A DNA stretch of 64,000 bases from Parabacteroides chongii (GTDB lineage: Bacteria > Bacteroidota > Bacteroidia > Bacteroidales > Tannerellaceae), in NCBI RefSeq assembly GCF_029581355.1, contig NZ_CP120849.1:5240501-5304500 (forward strand), written 5' to 3'. The number at the start of each line of letters is the position of its first letter. The stretch's first letter is position 1. Shown piece after piece: positions 33,737-42,581 of the stretch. Made by a program: the position numbers and the translations under genes. The notes under the pieces were generated by a model, which saw only the letters and a list, made by a program, of their open reading frames with translations, searched no databases and was not told where the DNA came from.

Positions 33737-34765
33737 TTACTCTTTTGATATTTCTATGACTGACATTTCCAGCCGGTTGTCGGCGGTTATCGCCGGTTTG
33801 TTGATCTTGAACTTGACGTTCGATGCCAGTTTGAGATATTCCATCACCTGCGGCAACTGTTCGTCTTTAAACCTGGCAGTGATGATGGCTTCAAGCACTT
33901 CCTTGTCTTTCACGTCGAAGCGCACATTATAATGGCGCGTCAACGCCTTGAGTACCCGCGACATGGGCTGATTCTTGAAAATGATCTCGCCGTTCCGCCA
34001 GGCTGTATTGTTGGCGGCGTTGACCGAAGTGATGTACAATTTACCGCCCACCCGCGTAAACTCCGCCCGCTCATCGGGCTTCAGGAGCTGGTGGGTAATG
34101 TGACCGCTTGCCTGCGAGATGTTCAGCTGTACCGAGCCTTCCACAAGGGTGGTCGAGACAAAATCGTCATCTTTATAGGCGGAAACATCGAAACGGGTTC
34201 CCAAAACTTCTACCGAATAGACCGGATCGACTTTCACGATGAAAGGTTTTTCCGGATTCTTCGTCACTTCGAAATACCCTTGCCCGGTCAGTTCGACCTG
34301 ACGGCATTCGGGCCAGAAATTAGCCGGATACTTCAAAGAACTCCCTGCGTTCAACCAAACTTTCGAACCGTCCGGCAGGTCGAACGTCGAAACTACCCCG
34401 GGATTGGTGCGCACTTCGACCATGCGCACCCTCTCCTGCCCCATCTGCATAAAGAAATAGGCAGACATAATTAACACCGGGATAAAAAGTACGGCTGCAA
34501 CTCTTTGCAGCATCTGTAGGGAACGGTGTAAACTAACTTTTTTATTTTGTTTACGAACTTTCGATTTGAAACGGACCAGAGCCATTTCGGGATCTACCGA
34601 CTCCATCACCCGTACGCGGTCTGTCACCTGCAGGGTAAAATAGACCTGCTCCAGTAACTTCGCATTTTCCGGCAAGGCTGCCACCCAGTCGTCAACCTGG
34701 GAGCGTTCGTCGTCGGGCAGTGTGCCGTCGATGTATCTTATCAGTATATATTCGTCTACTATCAT
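33737..34765 (-). CDS. FecR-family anti-sigma factor
   Basis: A 342-residue single-pass inner-membrane protein. The N-terminal cytoplasmic part (about 85 residues) would bind the sigma factor. A membrane segment (VAAVLFIPVLIMSAYFFMQM) follows, then the periplasmic FecR domain (TFDLPDGSKVWLNAGSSLKY, GTRFDVSAY) and the C-terminal STN-like FecR_C domain (MSRVLKALTRHYNVRFDV). It should relay the state of the downstream SusC STN domain. Its expected partner sigma gene is not adjacent on this strand: gpmA lies between it and the divergent ECF sigma gene at 35774. Confidence 0.92.
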   Translation of the reverse strand: MIVDEYILIRYIDGTLPDDERSQVDDWVAALPENAKLLEQVYFTLQVTDRVRVMESVDPEMALVRFKSKVRKQNKKVSLHRSLQMLQRVAAVLFIPVLIMSAYFFMQMGQERVRMVEVRTNPGVVSTFDLPDGSKVWLNAGSSLKYPANFWPECRQVELTGQGYFEVTKNPEKPFIVKVDPVYSVEVLGTRFDVSAYKDDDFVSTTLVEGSVQLNISQASGHITHQLLKPDERAEFTRVGGKLYITSVNAANNTAWRNGEIIFKNQPMSRVLKALTRHYNVRFDVKDKEVLEAIITARFKDEQLPQVMEYLKLASNVKFKINKPAITADNRLEMSVIEISKE

Positions 34766-34913
34766 CGTTTTTTTCCTGTTTCTATTATTAATACAATTCA
34801 GGAAAAGGATGTACTAAACGGAAATGTGATTTTTTTAAGAAAAAATTCAAAATCTTTTTCCTGTCTCCGGTTGTTATCTAAAATACAGACAGTTATCATA
34901 AATAAAAAAGAAC

Positions 34914-35666
34914 ATGAAAAAGATAGTTTTGCTCCGTCACGGCGAAAGTGCCTGGAACAAGGAGAACCGGTTTACCGGATGGACCGATGTCGATCTTACC
35001 GAAAAAGGTATTGAGGAAGCCCGTAAAGCGGGCGATTTGCTGCGGAAAGAAGGGTATGTTTTCGATAAAGCCTATACATCTTATTTAAAGCGTGCTGTTA
35101 AGACATTAAATAATGTACTCGACCGGATGGACCAGGACTGGATTCCGGTGGAAAAAAGCTGGCGGCTGAACGAAAAGCATTACGGCGCACTGCAGGGTCT
35201 CAATAAAAGCGAGACGGCAGAAAAGTACGGCGACGAACAGGTGCTGATCTGGCGCAGAAGTTACGACGTGGCACCGCATGCCCTGAGCGAGGACGATCCG
35301 CGTAACCCACGTTTCGAGATCCGTTATAAAGATGTACCCGACGAGGAGTTGCCGCGCACGGAATCGCTGAAAGATACCATCGACCGCATCCTGCCTTACT
35401 GGAAAGAGGTGATTTTTCCGTCGCTCGAAACAGCCGACCAAATTCTGGTGACGGCTCACGGGAACAGCCTGAGAGGTATCATTAAATATGTACGCAACAT
35501 TCCGGATGAGGATATCGTACATTTGAACCTGCCTACCGCCGTTCCTTACGTACTCGAATTCGATGACGACCTGAACCTTATAAAAGATTATTTTTTGGGT
35601 GATCCGGAAGAAATCAAGAAATTGATGGAAGCCGTTGCTAACCAGGGAAAAAAAGATAAAAAATAG
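34914..35666 (+). CDS. gpmA: 2,3-bisphosphoglycerate-dependent phosphoglycerate mutase
   Basis: A 250-residue glycolytic enzyme interconverting 3- and 2-phosphoglycerate. The phosphohistidine motif is [19 protein letters not shown] at residues 4-22. [20 protein letters not shown] and the second catalytic His in [15 protein letters not shown] are intact. The length fits the dPGM class. It stands alone with its own terminator, lying between the fecR gene (divergent) and an ECF sigma gene (same strand), an unusual place for a core glycolytic gene. Confidence 0.97.
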   Translation: MKKIVLLRHGESAWNKENRFTGWTDVDLTEKGIEEARKAGDLLRKEGYVFDKAYTSYLKRAVKTLNNVLDRMDQDWIPVEKSWRLNEKHYGALQGLNKSETAEKYGDEQVLIWRRSYDVAPHALSEDDPRNPRFEIRYKDVPDEELPRTESLKDTIDRILPYWKEVIFPSLETADQILVTAHGNSLRGIIKYVRNIPDEDIVHLNLPTAVPYVLEFDDDLNLIKDYFLGDPEEIKKLMEAVANQGKKDKK

Positions 35667-35682
35667 TTGTTTTTCATAACTC

Positions 35683-35728
35683 ACGCCCGGGATTTTTTTG
35701 GAAATTTTCCGGGCGTTGATTCTTTTTT
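35683..35728 (+). terminator. gpmA terminator
   Basis: ACGCCCGG (35683-35690) pairs with CCGGGCGT (35709-35716), followed by a T-run. Confidence 0.8.
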
Positions 35729-35773
35729 CACCAAATATTTGTTTAAGTTTGCATTAAATCAAAGTAACTATCA

Positions 35774-36334
35774 GTGATTACAAGCAACGAAGAGACCTTA
35801 AATAGACTAAAAACCGGCGACGAAAGCGTATTTGATACGGTCTACAAACAATATTACAGGGGGCTATGCGCATTTGCATCCCAATATGTGGCCGAAACAG
35901 AAACTGAAGAAATCGTGCAGGAAGTAATGATGTGGCTTTGGGAAAACCGTTCTGCGCTGATTCCCGAAATGTCCCTGAAATCCTTGCTGTTCACTATGGT
36001 GAAAAACAAATGCCTGAACAATATCACCCACAACCAGATCAAACAACGGGTACACGAGGCGTTATACGCCAAGTTCGAAAACCAGTTTGAAGATCCCGAC
36101 TTTTATATGGAAGGCGAGCTGATCGCATTGGCGACCAAGGCTATCCATGCGCTACCGGAAGAATACCGAAAAGCGTTCGAGATGAACCGCTTCGGACACC
36201 TTACCTACAACGAGATAGCCGAACGCACCGGAGTCTCTCCCAAAACCATCGCCTACCGCATTTCCCAATCATTGAAAATACTCCGCACGGAACTGAAAGA
36301 TTACATGCCGCTGCTGATCGCTTTATTACATTAA
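35774..36334 (+). CDS. ECF sigma-70 factor (Bacteroidota type)
   Basis: A 186-residue sigma factor. Region 2 carries FDTVYKQYYRGLCAFASQYV and EEIVQEVMMWLWENR. Region 4 has LPEEYRKAFEMNRFGHLTYN and the helix-turn-helix EIAERTGVSPKTIAYRISQS. The start appears to be GTG, since no ATG is suitably placed; a -7-like TAAGTTTG lies at 35744-35751. It is the likely partner of the FecR protein encoded at 33737-34765, across gpmA, and may drive the SusC/SusD operon (inference). Confidence 0.88.
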   Translation: MITSNEETLNRLKTGDESVFDTVYKQYYRGLCAFASQYVAETETEEIVQEVMMWLWENRSALIPEMSLKSLLFTMVKNKCLNNITHNQIKQRVHEALYAKFENQFEDPDFYMEGELIALATKAIHALPEEYRKAFEMNRFGHLTYNEIAERTGVSPKTIAYRISQSLKILRTELKDYMPLLIALLH

Positions 36335-36364
36335 CCTATATCCTCCTGACACCCCATTCGGAAC

Positions 36365-36420
36365 AAAAAATAATTTCTTTCGAATGAAATTTGATTTTCT
36401 TCCGAAAGAAATTATTTTTT
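36365..36420. terminator. 18-bp perfect hairpin after the ECF sigma gene, with 22-bp internal period
   Basis: Arms 36365-36382 and 36403-36420 are perfect reverse complements with A- and T-rich ends, so it can terminate in both directions. Inside it, TTTC at 36374 and 36396, and GAAA at 36386 and 36408, recur with a 22-bp step. Confidence 0.75.
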
Positions 36421-36570
36421 CTCCCGGACAGAATGTTTTACCCCACAAATTCACTTTTACAAATAAAATACAATAAGTCACTTTTATGGATATAAATGAA
36501 CAAAAATTAATCAATCCTGTTTAAATAATGAGGGCCTTCAAAGATTACTGAATTAAATTATAAAGAAAAT

Positions 36571-37452
36571 ATGAAACGTACATACTTAATGATATTGTTC
36601 GTCGCACTGGCAACTATCGCATACGGTCAGACTGACGATAAAGGATATGAAGAAGGAAAATTTGTGTTAAAAGGCGTATCGGGTCTTAACCTGTCGCAGA
36701 CAGCCATGACCAACTGGTCGGCAGGTGGCGAAAACTCCGTTGCCGGAAACGCCTACCTGAACGGATCGCTGACACATAAAAGCGGCAACTGGCTTTGGGT
36801 GACCAACCTCGTTCTCGACTACGGACTGACGAAAACCAAATCGCAGGGCATGCGCAAGAGCACGGACAAGATCGGACTCTCCACCCAGCTGGGCTACTCG
36901 ACCAACAATGTCTGGTTCTACACGCTGATGGGCGATCTGAACACGCAGTTCGCTAAAGGATACAATTATCCGGACAAGGAACATTACATTTCCAACTTCT
37001 TTGCTCCTGCTTATTCCAACATCTCTTTGGGTATGGAATACCGCCCTAAAAGCAACTATTCGATCTTCCTCTCTCCTGTTTCCGCCAAGATGACCTGGGT
37101 GGCAGACGATTATCTCTCCGACCTGGGCGCATTCGGCGTCGATCCGGGCGACCGTTTCAAGATCGAATGCGGCGCTTACCTGAAAGCCCGTGCGGAAATG
37201 CCGTTGATGGAAAACGTGAGCCTGATCACGACCGCCGACTTCTTCACCCCGTACGACAGCCAGTTCGGAAACATCGACGTCAACTGGGATATGCTGATCA
37301 GCATGAAGATCAACAAATTCCTCTCAGCTACGCTCAACACGACGCTGAAATACGATAACGACGTGAAAACTTTCGACGACAACGGTACGAAACACGGCGC
37401 AAAAGTACAGTTCAAAGAGATACTCGGTGTAGGGCTTGCTTACAATTTCTGA
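36571..37452 (+). CDS. DUF3078 outer-membrane beta-barrel-like protein
   Basis: A 293-residue exported protein. The signal peptide is YLMILFVALATIAYGQ. DUF3078 features follow: GVSGLNLSQTAMTNWSAGGE, WLWVTNLVLDYGLTKTKSQG and the strand pattern ending GVGLAYNF, typical of a C-terminal aromatic outer-membrane strand. The family is restricted to Bacteroidota and has no assigned function. Its promoter is not clear; the sigma gene's terminator separates it from upstream genes. Confidence 0.88.
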   Translation: MKRTYLMILFVALATIAYGQTDDKGYEEGKFVLKGVSGLNLSQTAMTNWSAGGENSVAGNAYLNGSLTHKSGNWLWVTNLVLDYGLTKTKSQGMRKSTDKIGLSTQLGYSTNNVWFYTLMGDLNTQFAKGYNYPDKEHYISNFFAPAYSNISLGMEYRPKSNYSIFLSPVSAKMTWVADDYLSDLGAFGVDPGDRFKIECGAYLKARAEMPLMENVSLITTADFFTPYDSQFGNIDVNWDMLISMKINKFLSATLNTTLKYDNDVKTFDDNGTKHGAKVQFKEILGVGLAYNF

Positions 37453-37464
37453 CAATATTAGGGG

Positions 37465-37555
37465 ACGCAGATGACGCAGAAAACGCAGACGCTCGCAGAT
37501 ATTTTATTTAAAAGAAAAAATAAGTCTGCGAGCGTCTGCGTTCTCTGCGTCATCT
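37465..37555. repeat. ACGCAG/CTGCG 9-10-bp-period inverted element
   Basis: ACGCAG at 37465, 37474 and 37483, TCGCAG at 37493, then CTGCG at 37526, 37536 and 37545. Arms 37469-37499 and 37525-37555 are near-perfect reverse complements around an AT-rich loop of about 25 nt. It lies between DUF3078 and pheS. Confidence 0.8.
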
Positions 37556-37631
37556 AATCCCGACAATTCCTTTTTAATAAAGCAACCAACCTATAGAAAA
37601 ACGTTTTTAATAAAAAACCTGCTATAATCGG

Positions 37632-37662
37632 TTGCAGTATCCAAAAGAAAGGAGTAAATTTG
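37632..37662 (+). promoter_or_regulatory. Bacteroidota-type promoter for pheS
   Basis: TTG at 37632-37634 and TAAATTTG at 37655-37662 with a 20-bp spacer; the ATG at 37689 is 26 bp downstream. Confidence 0.75.
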
Positions 37663-37688
37663 CACGTCGAAAACAAATATGATTAGAA

Positions 37689-38708
37689 ATGATCGATAAA
37701 ATTAAGGCTCTGCTTCAGGAAGTAGAGAATATGAAGGCTGCAAATGCCGAAGAACTGGAAGCTTTACGTATCAAATATCTCAGCAAGAAAGGTGAGATAT
37801 CTTCCCTGATGAACGATTTCCGCAATGTTGCGGCAGATCAGAAGCGTGAAGTGGGACAGTTTCTGAACCAGCTGAAAGAAGCTACTCAAAATAAGATCAA
37901 CGAACTGAAAGCAGGTTTTGACAACGTACAGACAGGCGACGATGACATCGACCTGACCCGTACCGCTTATCCGGTGCAGCTGGGTACGCGCCATCCCCTT
38001 TCCATCGTTAAAAAAGAAATCTGTGATATTTTCGGACGACTGGGATTCAGCATCGCTGAAGGACCGGAGATCGAAGATGACTGGCATGTGTTTTCTTCTT
38101 TAAATTTTGCTGAAGATCACCCTGCACGTGATATGCAGGATACATTCTTCATACAACATAACCCGGATGTTTTACTTCGTACACACACTTCGTCGGTACA
38201 GACCCGCGTGATGGAGAATCAAGAACCTCCTATCCGTATCATCTGTCCGGGACGCGTATATCGTAATGAAGCCATCTCTTACCGCGCTCACTGTTTCTTC
38301 CACCAGGTGGAAGCACTCTACGTCGATAAGAATGTCTCATTCGCCGACTTAAAACAGGCATTGCTTTTCTTTGCAAAAGAAATGTTCGGTCCGGAAACGA
38401 AAATTCGTTTGCGCCCCTCCTACTTCCCCTTCACGGAACCTTCTGCGGAAATGGATATTTCCTGCAACCTCTGTGGCGGTAAAGGATGTGCATTCTGTAA
38501 ACATACCGGCTGGGTAGAAATCCTCGGTTGTGGTATGGTAGACCCGAATGTGCTCGAAAATTGCGGTATCGACAGCAAAGTCTATACCGGCTACGCTTTG
38601 GGAATGGGTATCGAACGTATAACCAACCTGAAATACCAAGTAAAAGACCTTCGAATGTTCTCGGAAAACGATGTCCGTTTCCTGAAACAATTCGAATCAG
38701 CCAATTAA
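37689..38708 (+). CDS. pheS: phenylalanine--tRNA ligase alpha subunit
   Basis: A 339-residue class II aminoacyl-tRNA synthetase catalytic subunit. The N-terminal coiled-coil (residues about 1-90) is followed by the catalytic domain with motif 2 around RIICPGRVYRNEAISYRAHC, FTEPSAEMDISC, and motif 3 in ALGMGIERITNLKYQVKDLR. It charges tRNA-Phe with PheT, whose gene is not adjacent; separated pheS and pheT are common in this phylum. A GC-rich hairpin follows before crcB. Confidence 0.97.
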   Translation: MIDKIKALLQEVENMKAANAEELEALRIKYLSKKGEISSLMNDFRNVAADQKREVGQFLNQLKEATQNKINELKAGFDNVQTGDDDIDLTRTAYPVQLGTRHPLSIVKKEICDIFGRLGFSIAEGPEIEDDWHVFSSLNFAEDHPARDMQDTFFIQHNPDVLLRTHTSSVQTRVMENQEPPIRIICPGRVYRNEAISYRAHCFFHQVEALYVDKNVSFADLKQALLFFAKEMFGPETKIRLRPSYFPFTEPSAEMDISCNLCGGKGCAFCKHTGWVEILGCGMVDPNVLENCGIDSKVYTGYALGMGIERITNLKYQVKDLRMFSENDVRFLKQFESAN

Positions 38709-38736
38709 ATTGAAAACCTAAATCATGTACCATCAT

Positions 38737-38761
38737 CCCCGGGCCTTTAACCAGCCCGGGG
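38737..38761. terminator. GC-rich hairpin between pheS and crcB
   Basis: CCCCGGGC (38737-38744) pairs with GCCCGGGG (38754-38761) around a 9-nt loop. No T-run follows, so termination is uncertain; it may instead modulate read-through into crcB. Confidence 0.5.
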
Positions 38762-38783
38762 AAAACACATTGGAGGATGAAAT

Positions 38784-39170
38784 ATGATAAAGGTTTTGAT
38801 TTTAATTACAGGAGGAGCTATCGGATCGGCACTACGCTATTGGGTTTCCATGTGGGTGCAACGGTCGATGCTTTACTCCTTTCCTTTTGGGATACTTTCC
38901 GTGAATGTTATCGGCTCTTTTCTGATCGGCTTCTGCTGGAGCCTTGCCGAAGACTATAATTTCTCTGTCAACACAAGAGCTTTCCTGTTCACCGGACTTT
39001 TTGGCGGATTTACCACTTTCTCTTCATTTGCATTGGATACGATGTCCCTCATGAAAACGGGCGATTATAAATTAGCATTTATAAATATACTGGCCAGCAA
39101 TATCTTAGGACTTATTGCTGTATTTTTGGGTTTGTTACTCGGAAAAAATGTCTTATCTTTATTGAAATAA
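38784..39170 (+). CDS. crcB: fluoride efflux channel CrcB/Fluc
   Basis: A 128-residue membrane protein with four transmembrane helices. Fluc motifs are GGAIGSALRYWVS at the start, NVIGSFLIGFCWS, and FTGLFGGFTTFSSFALDT containing the phenylalanine and threonine track. The dual-topology homodimer exports fluoride. A strong GGAGG precedes the ATG by about 9 bp, unusual in this phylum. No fluoride riboswitch consensus was seen upstream. nth follows after 4 bp. Confidence 0.95.
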   Translation: MIKVLILITGGAIGSALRYWVSMWVQRSMLYSFPFGILSVNVIGSFLIGFCWSLAEDYNFSVNTRAFLFTGLFGGFTTFSSFALDTMSLMKTGDYKLAFINILASNILGLIAVFLGLLLGKNVLSLLK

Positions 39171-39174
39171 CGAT

Positions 39175-39816
39175 ATGAGAAAGGAAGAACGATATAAAGG
39201 TGTATTGAACTGGTTCGAAGAAAACGTACCGGTTGCGGAAACGGAGCTTCATTATGACGATCCGTATCAACTGCTTATTGCCGTCATCCTGTCGGCTCAG
39301 TGTACAGACAAGCGTGTGAATATGATCACTCCTGCCCTGTTCAGGGATTTCCCTACAGCGGAAGTACTGGCGGCATCGACACCGGAAGTGGTATTCGAAT
39401 ATATCCGCAGCGTTTCTTACCCGAACAATAAATCAAAACACCTGGTCGGAATGGCAAAGATGCTGGTCTCCGATTTCGGCGGCGTGGTGCCGTCCGACAT
39501 CGACGAACTGCAGAAACTGCCCGGTGTAGGACGTAAAACAGCGAATGTCATCGCTTCCGTTGTCTACAACAAACCGACAATGGCAGTAGATACGCATGTA
39601 TTCCGTGTAGCCAACCGCATCGGTCTGACCAACAACAGCAAGACACCGCTCGAAACGGAAAAGGAATTGGTGAAGAATATTCCGGAAAAACAGATACCGA
39701 TCGCCCACCATTGGCTGATCCTGCACGGACGATACGTCTGCGTGGCACGAAAGCCCAAATGTGAATCCTGCGGCCTGACGCCCTGGTGCAAACATTTCCT
39801 GAAGGTAAAACTATAA
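39175..39816 (+). CDS. nth: endonuclease III
   Basis: A 213-residue base-excision DNA glycosylase/AP lyase for oxidised pyrimidines. The helix-hairpin-helix LQKLPGVGRKTANVIA precedes the catalytic Asp in AVDTHVFRVANRIG; the catalytic Lys lies in the hairpin (GRKTANV). A [4Fe-4S] cluster motif C-x6-C-x2-C-x5-C is complete at the C terminus (CVARKPKCESCGLTPWC). It sits in a tight crcB-nth-39820 series with gaps of 4 and 3 bp. Confidence 0.97.
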   Translation: MRKEERYKGVLNWFEENVPVAETELHYDDPYQLLIAVILSAQCTDKRVNMITPALFRDFPTAEVLAASTPEVVFEYIRSVSYPNNKSKHLVGMAKMLVSDFGGVVPSDIDELQKLPGVGRKTANVIASVVYNKPTMAVDTHVFRVANRIGLTNNSKTPLETEKELVKNIPEKQIPIAHHWLILHGRYVCVARKPKCESCGLTPWCKHFLKVKL

Positions 39817-39819
39817 CAC

Positions 39820-40722
39820 ATGAGAATATACAGGCGGGAAATAGTGATCATCCTCTTAACTGCTCTCGCTACCCTGTCAGCAGTCTACTACTTTTTCGGC
39901 GACATGAAAAAGAGTAAGGAGCTGGCACAAACCGACCTGTACACATTGACTGCCCCGGCTTCGGAAGCTATACTCGCTGTCAATCGCCCTGCCGTCTTCG
40001 CCAAAGTCATACTGACGAAAGAGTTTGTTTACGAGGCGTTCGCCTCCGAAATACCGGATATATACCTGAACATTATCCGGAAGAATCCGGAGATAGCTTC
40101 GCTGCATTTCTCGTTTCATCCGCAAGGGGTTGTCATGTACGCTAAAGCGGACAACAGCATCGTCCGGCAAATCGAGGAGAATGTACAGAAACACTTCTTC
40201 AAATCGTTCGCTCCCCAGCAACAGTCCAAAGGGGGAATTACATTCACCTATTGCCCGGATGCGGGGAACAGATTCTTCGGATATTACCAGTACAACGGCA
40301 TTTGGGTGGCAAGTTACAGCAAGAAGTTGCTGGAAGAAGTGGCATCCATACAAAGGAAACAGCAGAACAGCCTGTCGAAAGAACAGATGCAGCTCCGCAA
40401 AACACTCGACAGCAACGCTCCGCTCAACCTGATGATCCAGTCGAAATTGTTGGATTTATACGTAAAAAGCAACGATTCGACCTTGTGGAGGGTCAGTGAC
40501 AGATGGCTGGCAGCCGACTTGTTCGAAAGCGAAGGAAATATCTGTTATTTCAGCAACCTGCCTTATCTCGAACCTGCTGACACACTTTTCCGTACGATAG
40601 CCGATACTTTATCCCTCAGGCTGGAACAACATTTCCCCCAGCTACATATCTCCAACCAAATCTACGAAGAAGACGGAAAGTTCTTTTACACGGGATGCAC
40701 CAACCCGTCATACGCCAGATGA
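39820..40722 (+). CDS. uncharacterised membrane-anchored protein
   Basis: A 300-residue protein. An N-terminal membrane anchor (IVIILLTALATLSAVYYFF) leads to a soluble, presumably periplasmic domain. I recognise no family with certainty; the arrangement of beta-strand-rich segments such as SEAILAVNRPAVFAKVIL and GIWVASYSKKLLEEV recalls DUF3352-type proteins, but this is tentative. The start lies 3 bp after the nth stop, so co-translation is likely. Its 3' end overlaps the convergent MBL-fold gene by 37 bp. Confidence 0.75.
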   Translation: MRIYRREIVIILLTALATLSAVYYFFGDMKKSKELAQTDLYTLTAPASEAILAVNRPAVFAKVILTKEFVYEAFASEIPDIYLNIIRKNPEIASLHFSFHPQGVVMYAKADNSIVRQIEENVQKHFFKSFAPQQQSKGGITFTYCPDAGNRFFGYYQYNGIWVASYSKKLLEEVASIQRKQQNSLSKEQMQLRKTLDSNAPLNLMIQSKLLDLYVKSNDSTLWRVSDRWLAADLFESEGNICYFSNLPYLEPADTLFRTIADTLSLRLEQHFPQLHISNQIYEEDGKFFYTGCTNPSYAR

Positions 40723-41441
40723 ACATGCTCAGGCAGCATCTTTTCCACCTCGGCATGCAATCCGATCCGGTGACTCATATGGATAAGGAAAGCTTCTTTC
40801 GGACGCAAGCATTCGATCAGGGCAAGCGCCTCATCCAGGCTCTCATGTGCCGGATGCTCCCCTTTCCGGAGAGCGGTCAGGATAAGTACGTCCAATCCCT
40901 GTAACTTGGCAAACTCTTCCTCCGGAAGCGACTTCAGATCAGTCAGATAAGCCATATTCCCAATCCGATACCCCAGGATAGGCAAGCGCCCGTGCATCAC
41001 GCGGACCGGCACGATCGGCAAACCGGCGGCAACGAAAGGTGTATCGTCTATATCATGAAGCTCCAGCTTCGGAACACCGGGATATTTATGTTCGCGAAAG
41101 ACATAAGGAATGCGGGTACGGATCGCTTCAGCCACATTCTCCTCCGCGTAGATATCCACACTCTTGTCGCGGGTAAAGGGACGCAGGTCGTCCAGCCCTC
41201 CGACATGGTCATAATGCTCGTGCGAGATCAGAACTGCATCCAGCTGATACGTTTTGCTTTGTATCATCTGCCAGCGGAAATCCGGTCCGCAGTCCAACAA
41301 AATACGTTTGCCCTCTGTTTCTACTAATACCGATGTGCGCAGACGCCAGTCGCGAGGGTCTTTACTTGTACATACTTCACACTGACAGCCTATTTCGGGA
41401 ACTCCGGTCGAAGTCCCCGTTCCCAAAAATGTAATTTTCAT
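40686..41441 (-). CDS. MBL-fold metallohydrolase, PhnP-like
   Basis: A 251-residue metallo-beta-lactamase-fold phosphodiesterase. It opens with LGTGTSTGVPEIGC followed by CQCEVC, like PhnP and other cyclic-phosphate phosphodiesterases. The metal motif is ISHEHYDHVGGLDDLRPF, further ligands are MHGRLPILGYRI and YLTDLKSL, and the late IHMSHRIGLH. True PhnP works in phosphonate use, but no phn genes are nearby. Its ATG shares one base with the murB stop (TAATG), implying translational coupling. Confidence 0.9.
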   Translation of the reverse strand: MKITFLGTGTSTGVPEIGCQCEVCTSKDPRDWRLRTSVLVETEGKRILLDCGPDFRWQMIQSKTYQLDAVLISHEHYDHVGGLDDLRPFTRDKSVDIYAEENVAEAIRTRIPYVFREHKYPGVPKLELHDIDDTPFVAAGLPIVPVRVMHGRLPILGYRIGNMAYLTDLKSLPEEEFAKLQGLDVLILTALRKGEHPAHESLDEALALIECLRPKEAFLIHMSHRIGLHAEVEKMLPEHVHLAYDGLVHPV

Positions 41442-42454
41442 TATCCTACATATTTAACCTCAGGCATTATCTCGATGCCAAAACGATCTTTTACAGCGGT
41501 ACGGATACTTTCAGCCACCAAAGCGATCTCGTGCCCCTTCGCCTCTCCCAGATTGACGAGGACCAACGCCTGCTTTTCGTATACTCCGACCTGCCCATGC
41601 GACTTTCCTTTGAAACCGCATTGCTCGATCAACCAGCCGGCGGGCACTTTCACTTTTCCCTCGCCTGCCGGATAAGAAGGTATTGCCGGATACTGCTCCT
41701 TCAGCTTGTCGAACTGAGCCGACGGAATAACCGGATTCATAAAGAAACTGCCGGCATTTCCCAGCTTTTCCGGATCGGGCAGCTTCTCCTCACGGATCGT
41801 GATCACTGCCTGGCGAACAGCATCCAAAGTAACCTCCGGATAAGCAGACAACGCCTCCTTCAGGTTTCCGTAATTTATGGAGAAAACAGGTTTCTTATCC
41901 AACCGCAATAATATATATGTAACAATGTACGGATCGTTATGTTCGTTTTTGAAATAGCTGGAGCGGTAACCGTACTGGCATTCTTCGTTCGTGAAAATCC
42001 GTTTCTCGAAAGTCAGCTGGTTGTATGTTTCGACACTTTCTATCACATCTTTTATCTCCGCTCCGTAGGCTCCGATATTCTGGATAGCGGCAGCACCTGC
42101 CTCACCGGGGATCAGAGACAGGTTCTCGATCCCTCCCCAGCCGTTGGCAACGGCATGCGCAACAACGTCGTCCCACTTCTCAGCGGCCCCGACACGCAGC
42201 CAGATATGCTCGTCGGTTTCCTTCTCCACGCTGATACCTTTGATGGCAGAGTGTAGAATGATACCGTTAAAGTCATTTATAAATAACAGATTGCTTCCGC
42301 ATCCGATATGTAATGACAAACATTCCTGAAAATACTCGTCCCGTAAGATCCGTCCTAATTCTTCTTCGTTCGTATATTCCATGAACCACCGTGTTTTCAC
42401 CGGCAGATGAAATGTATTATGCTTCTCCAGGGAGTAATTTTCTTCTATCCTCAT
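41441..42454 (-). CDS. murB: UDP-N-acetylenolpyruvoylglucosamine reductase
   Basis: A 337-residue FAD enzyme that makes UDP-N-acetylmuramate for peptidoglycan. FAD-binding segments are LHIGCGSNLLFINDF and LSLIPGEAGAAAIQNIGAYG. The catalytic Ser lies in GNAGSFFMNPVI, and AGWLIEQCGFKGKSHGQVGV follows. The size fits type I MurB (E. coli-like). A minus-strand -7 box TACTTTTG lies at 42479-42486. It is coupled to the downstream MBL-fold gene by TAATG. Confidence 0.96.
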   Translation of the reverse strand: MRIEENYSLEKHNTFHLPVKTRWFMEYTNEEELGRILRDEYFQECLSLHIGCGSNLLFINDFNGIILHSAIKGISVEKETDEHIWLRVGAAEKWDDVVAHAVANGWGGIENLSLIPGEAGAAAIQNIGAYGAEIKDVIESVETYNQLTFEKRIFTNEECQYGYRSSYFKNEHNDPYIVTYILLRLDKKPVFSINYGNLKEALSAYPEVTLDAVRQAVITIREEKLPDPEKLGNAGSFFMNPVIPSAQFDKLKEQYPAIPSYPAGEGKVKVPAGWLIEQCGFKGKSHGQVGVYEKQALVLVNLGEAKGHEIALVAESIRTAVKDRFGIEIMPEVKYVG

Positions 42455-42491
42455 AATATCTGTTTATTTATTGCAGGACAAAAGTAGCCAG

Positions 42492-42580
42492 AAAATTGAA
42501 AATGGAGAATTGAAAATTGAAAATTATTCCATCAAACTCTTAATCGGTCATTTTCAATTTTCCATTTTCAATTATCAATT
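42492..42580. repeat. AATTGAAAATT 7-bp-unit inverted element
   Basis: ATTGAA at 42495, 42509 and 42516, and TTCAAT at 42553 and 42567 with ATCAAT at 42574, so steps are 14 and 7 on both sides. The two halves form a near-perfect hairpin of about 26 bp between murB and the HTH gene. Confidence 0.75.
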
Positions 42581-42581
42581 A

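Noticed and set aside
38709..38783. Fluoride riboswitch upstream of crcB
   Set aside because: Only a GC-rich hairpin is present; the conserved pseudoknot and core motifs of the crcB RNA are not seen.
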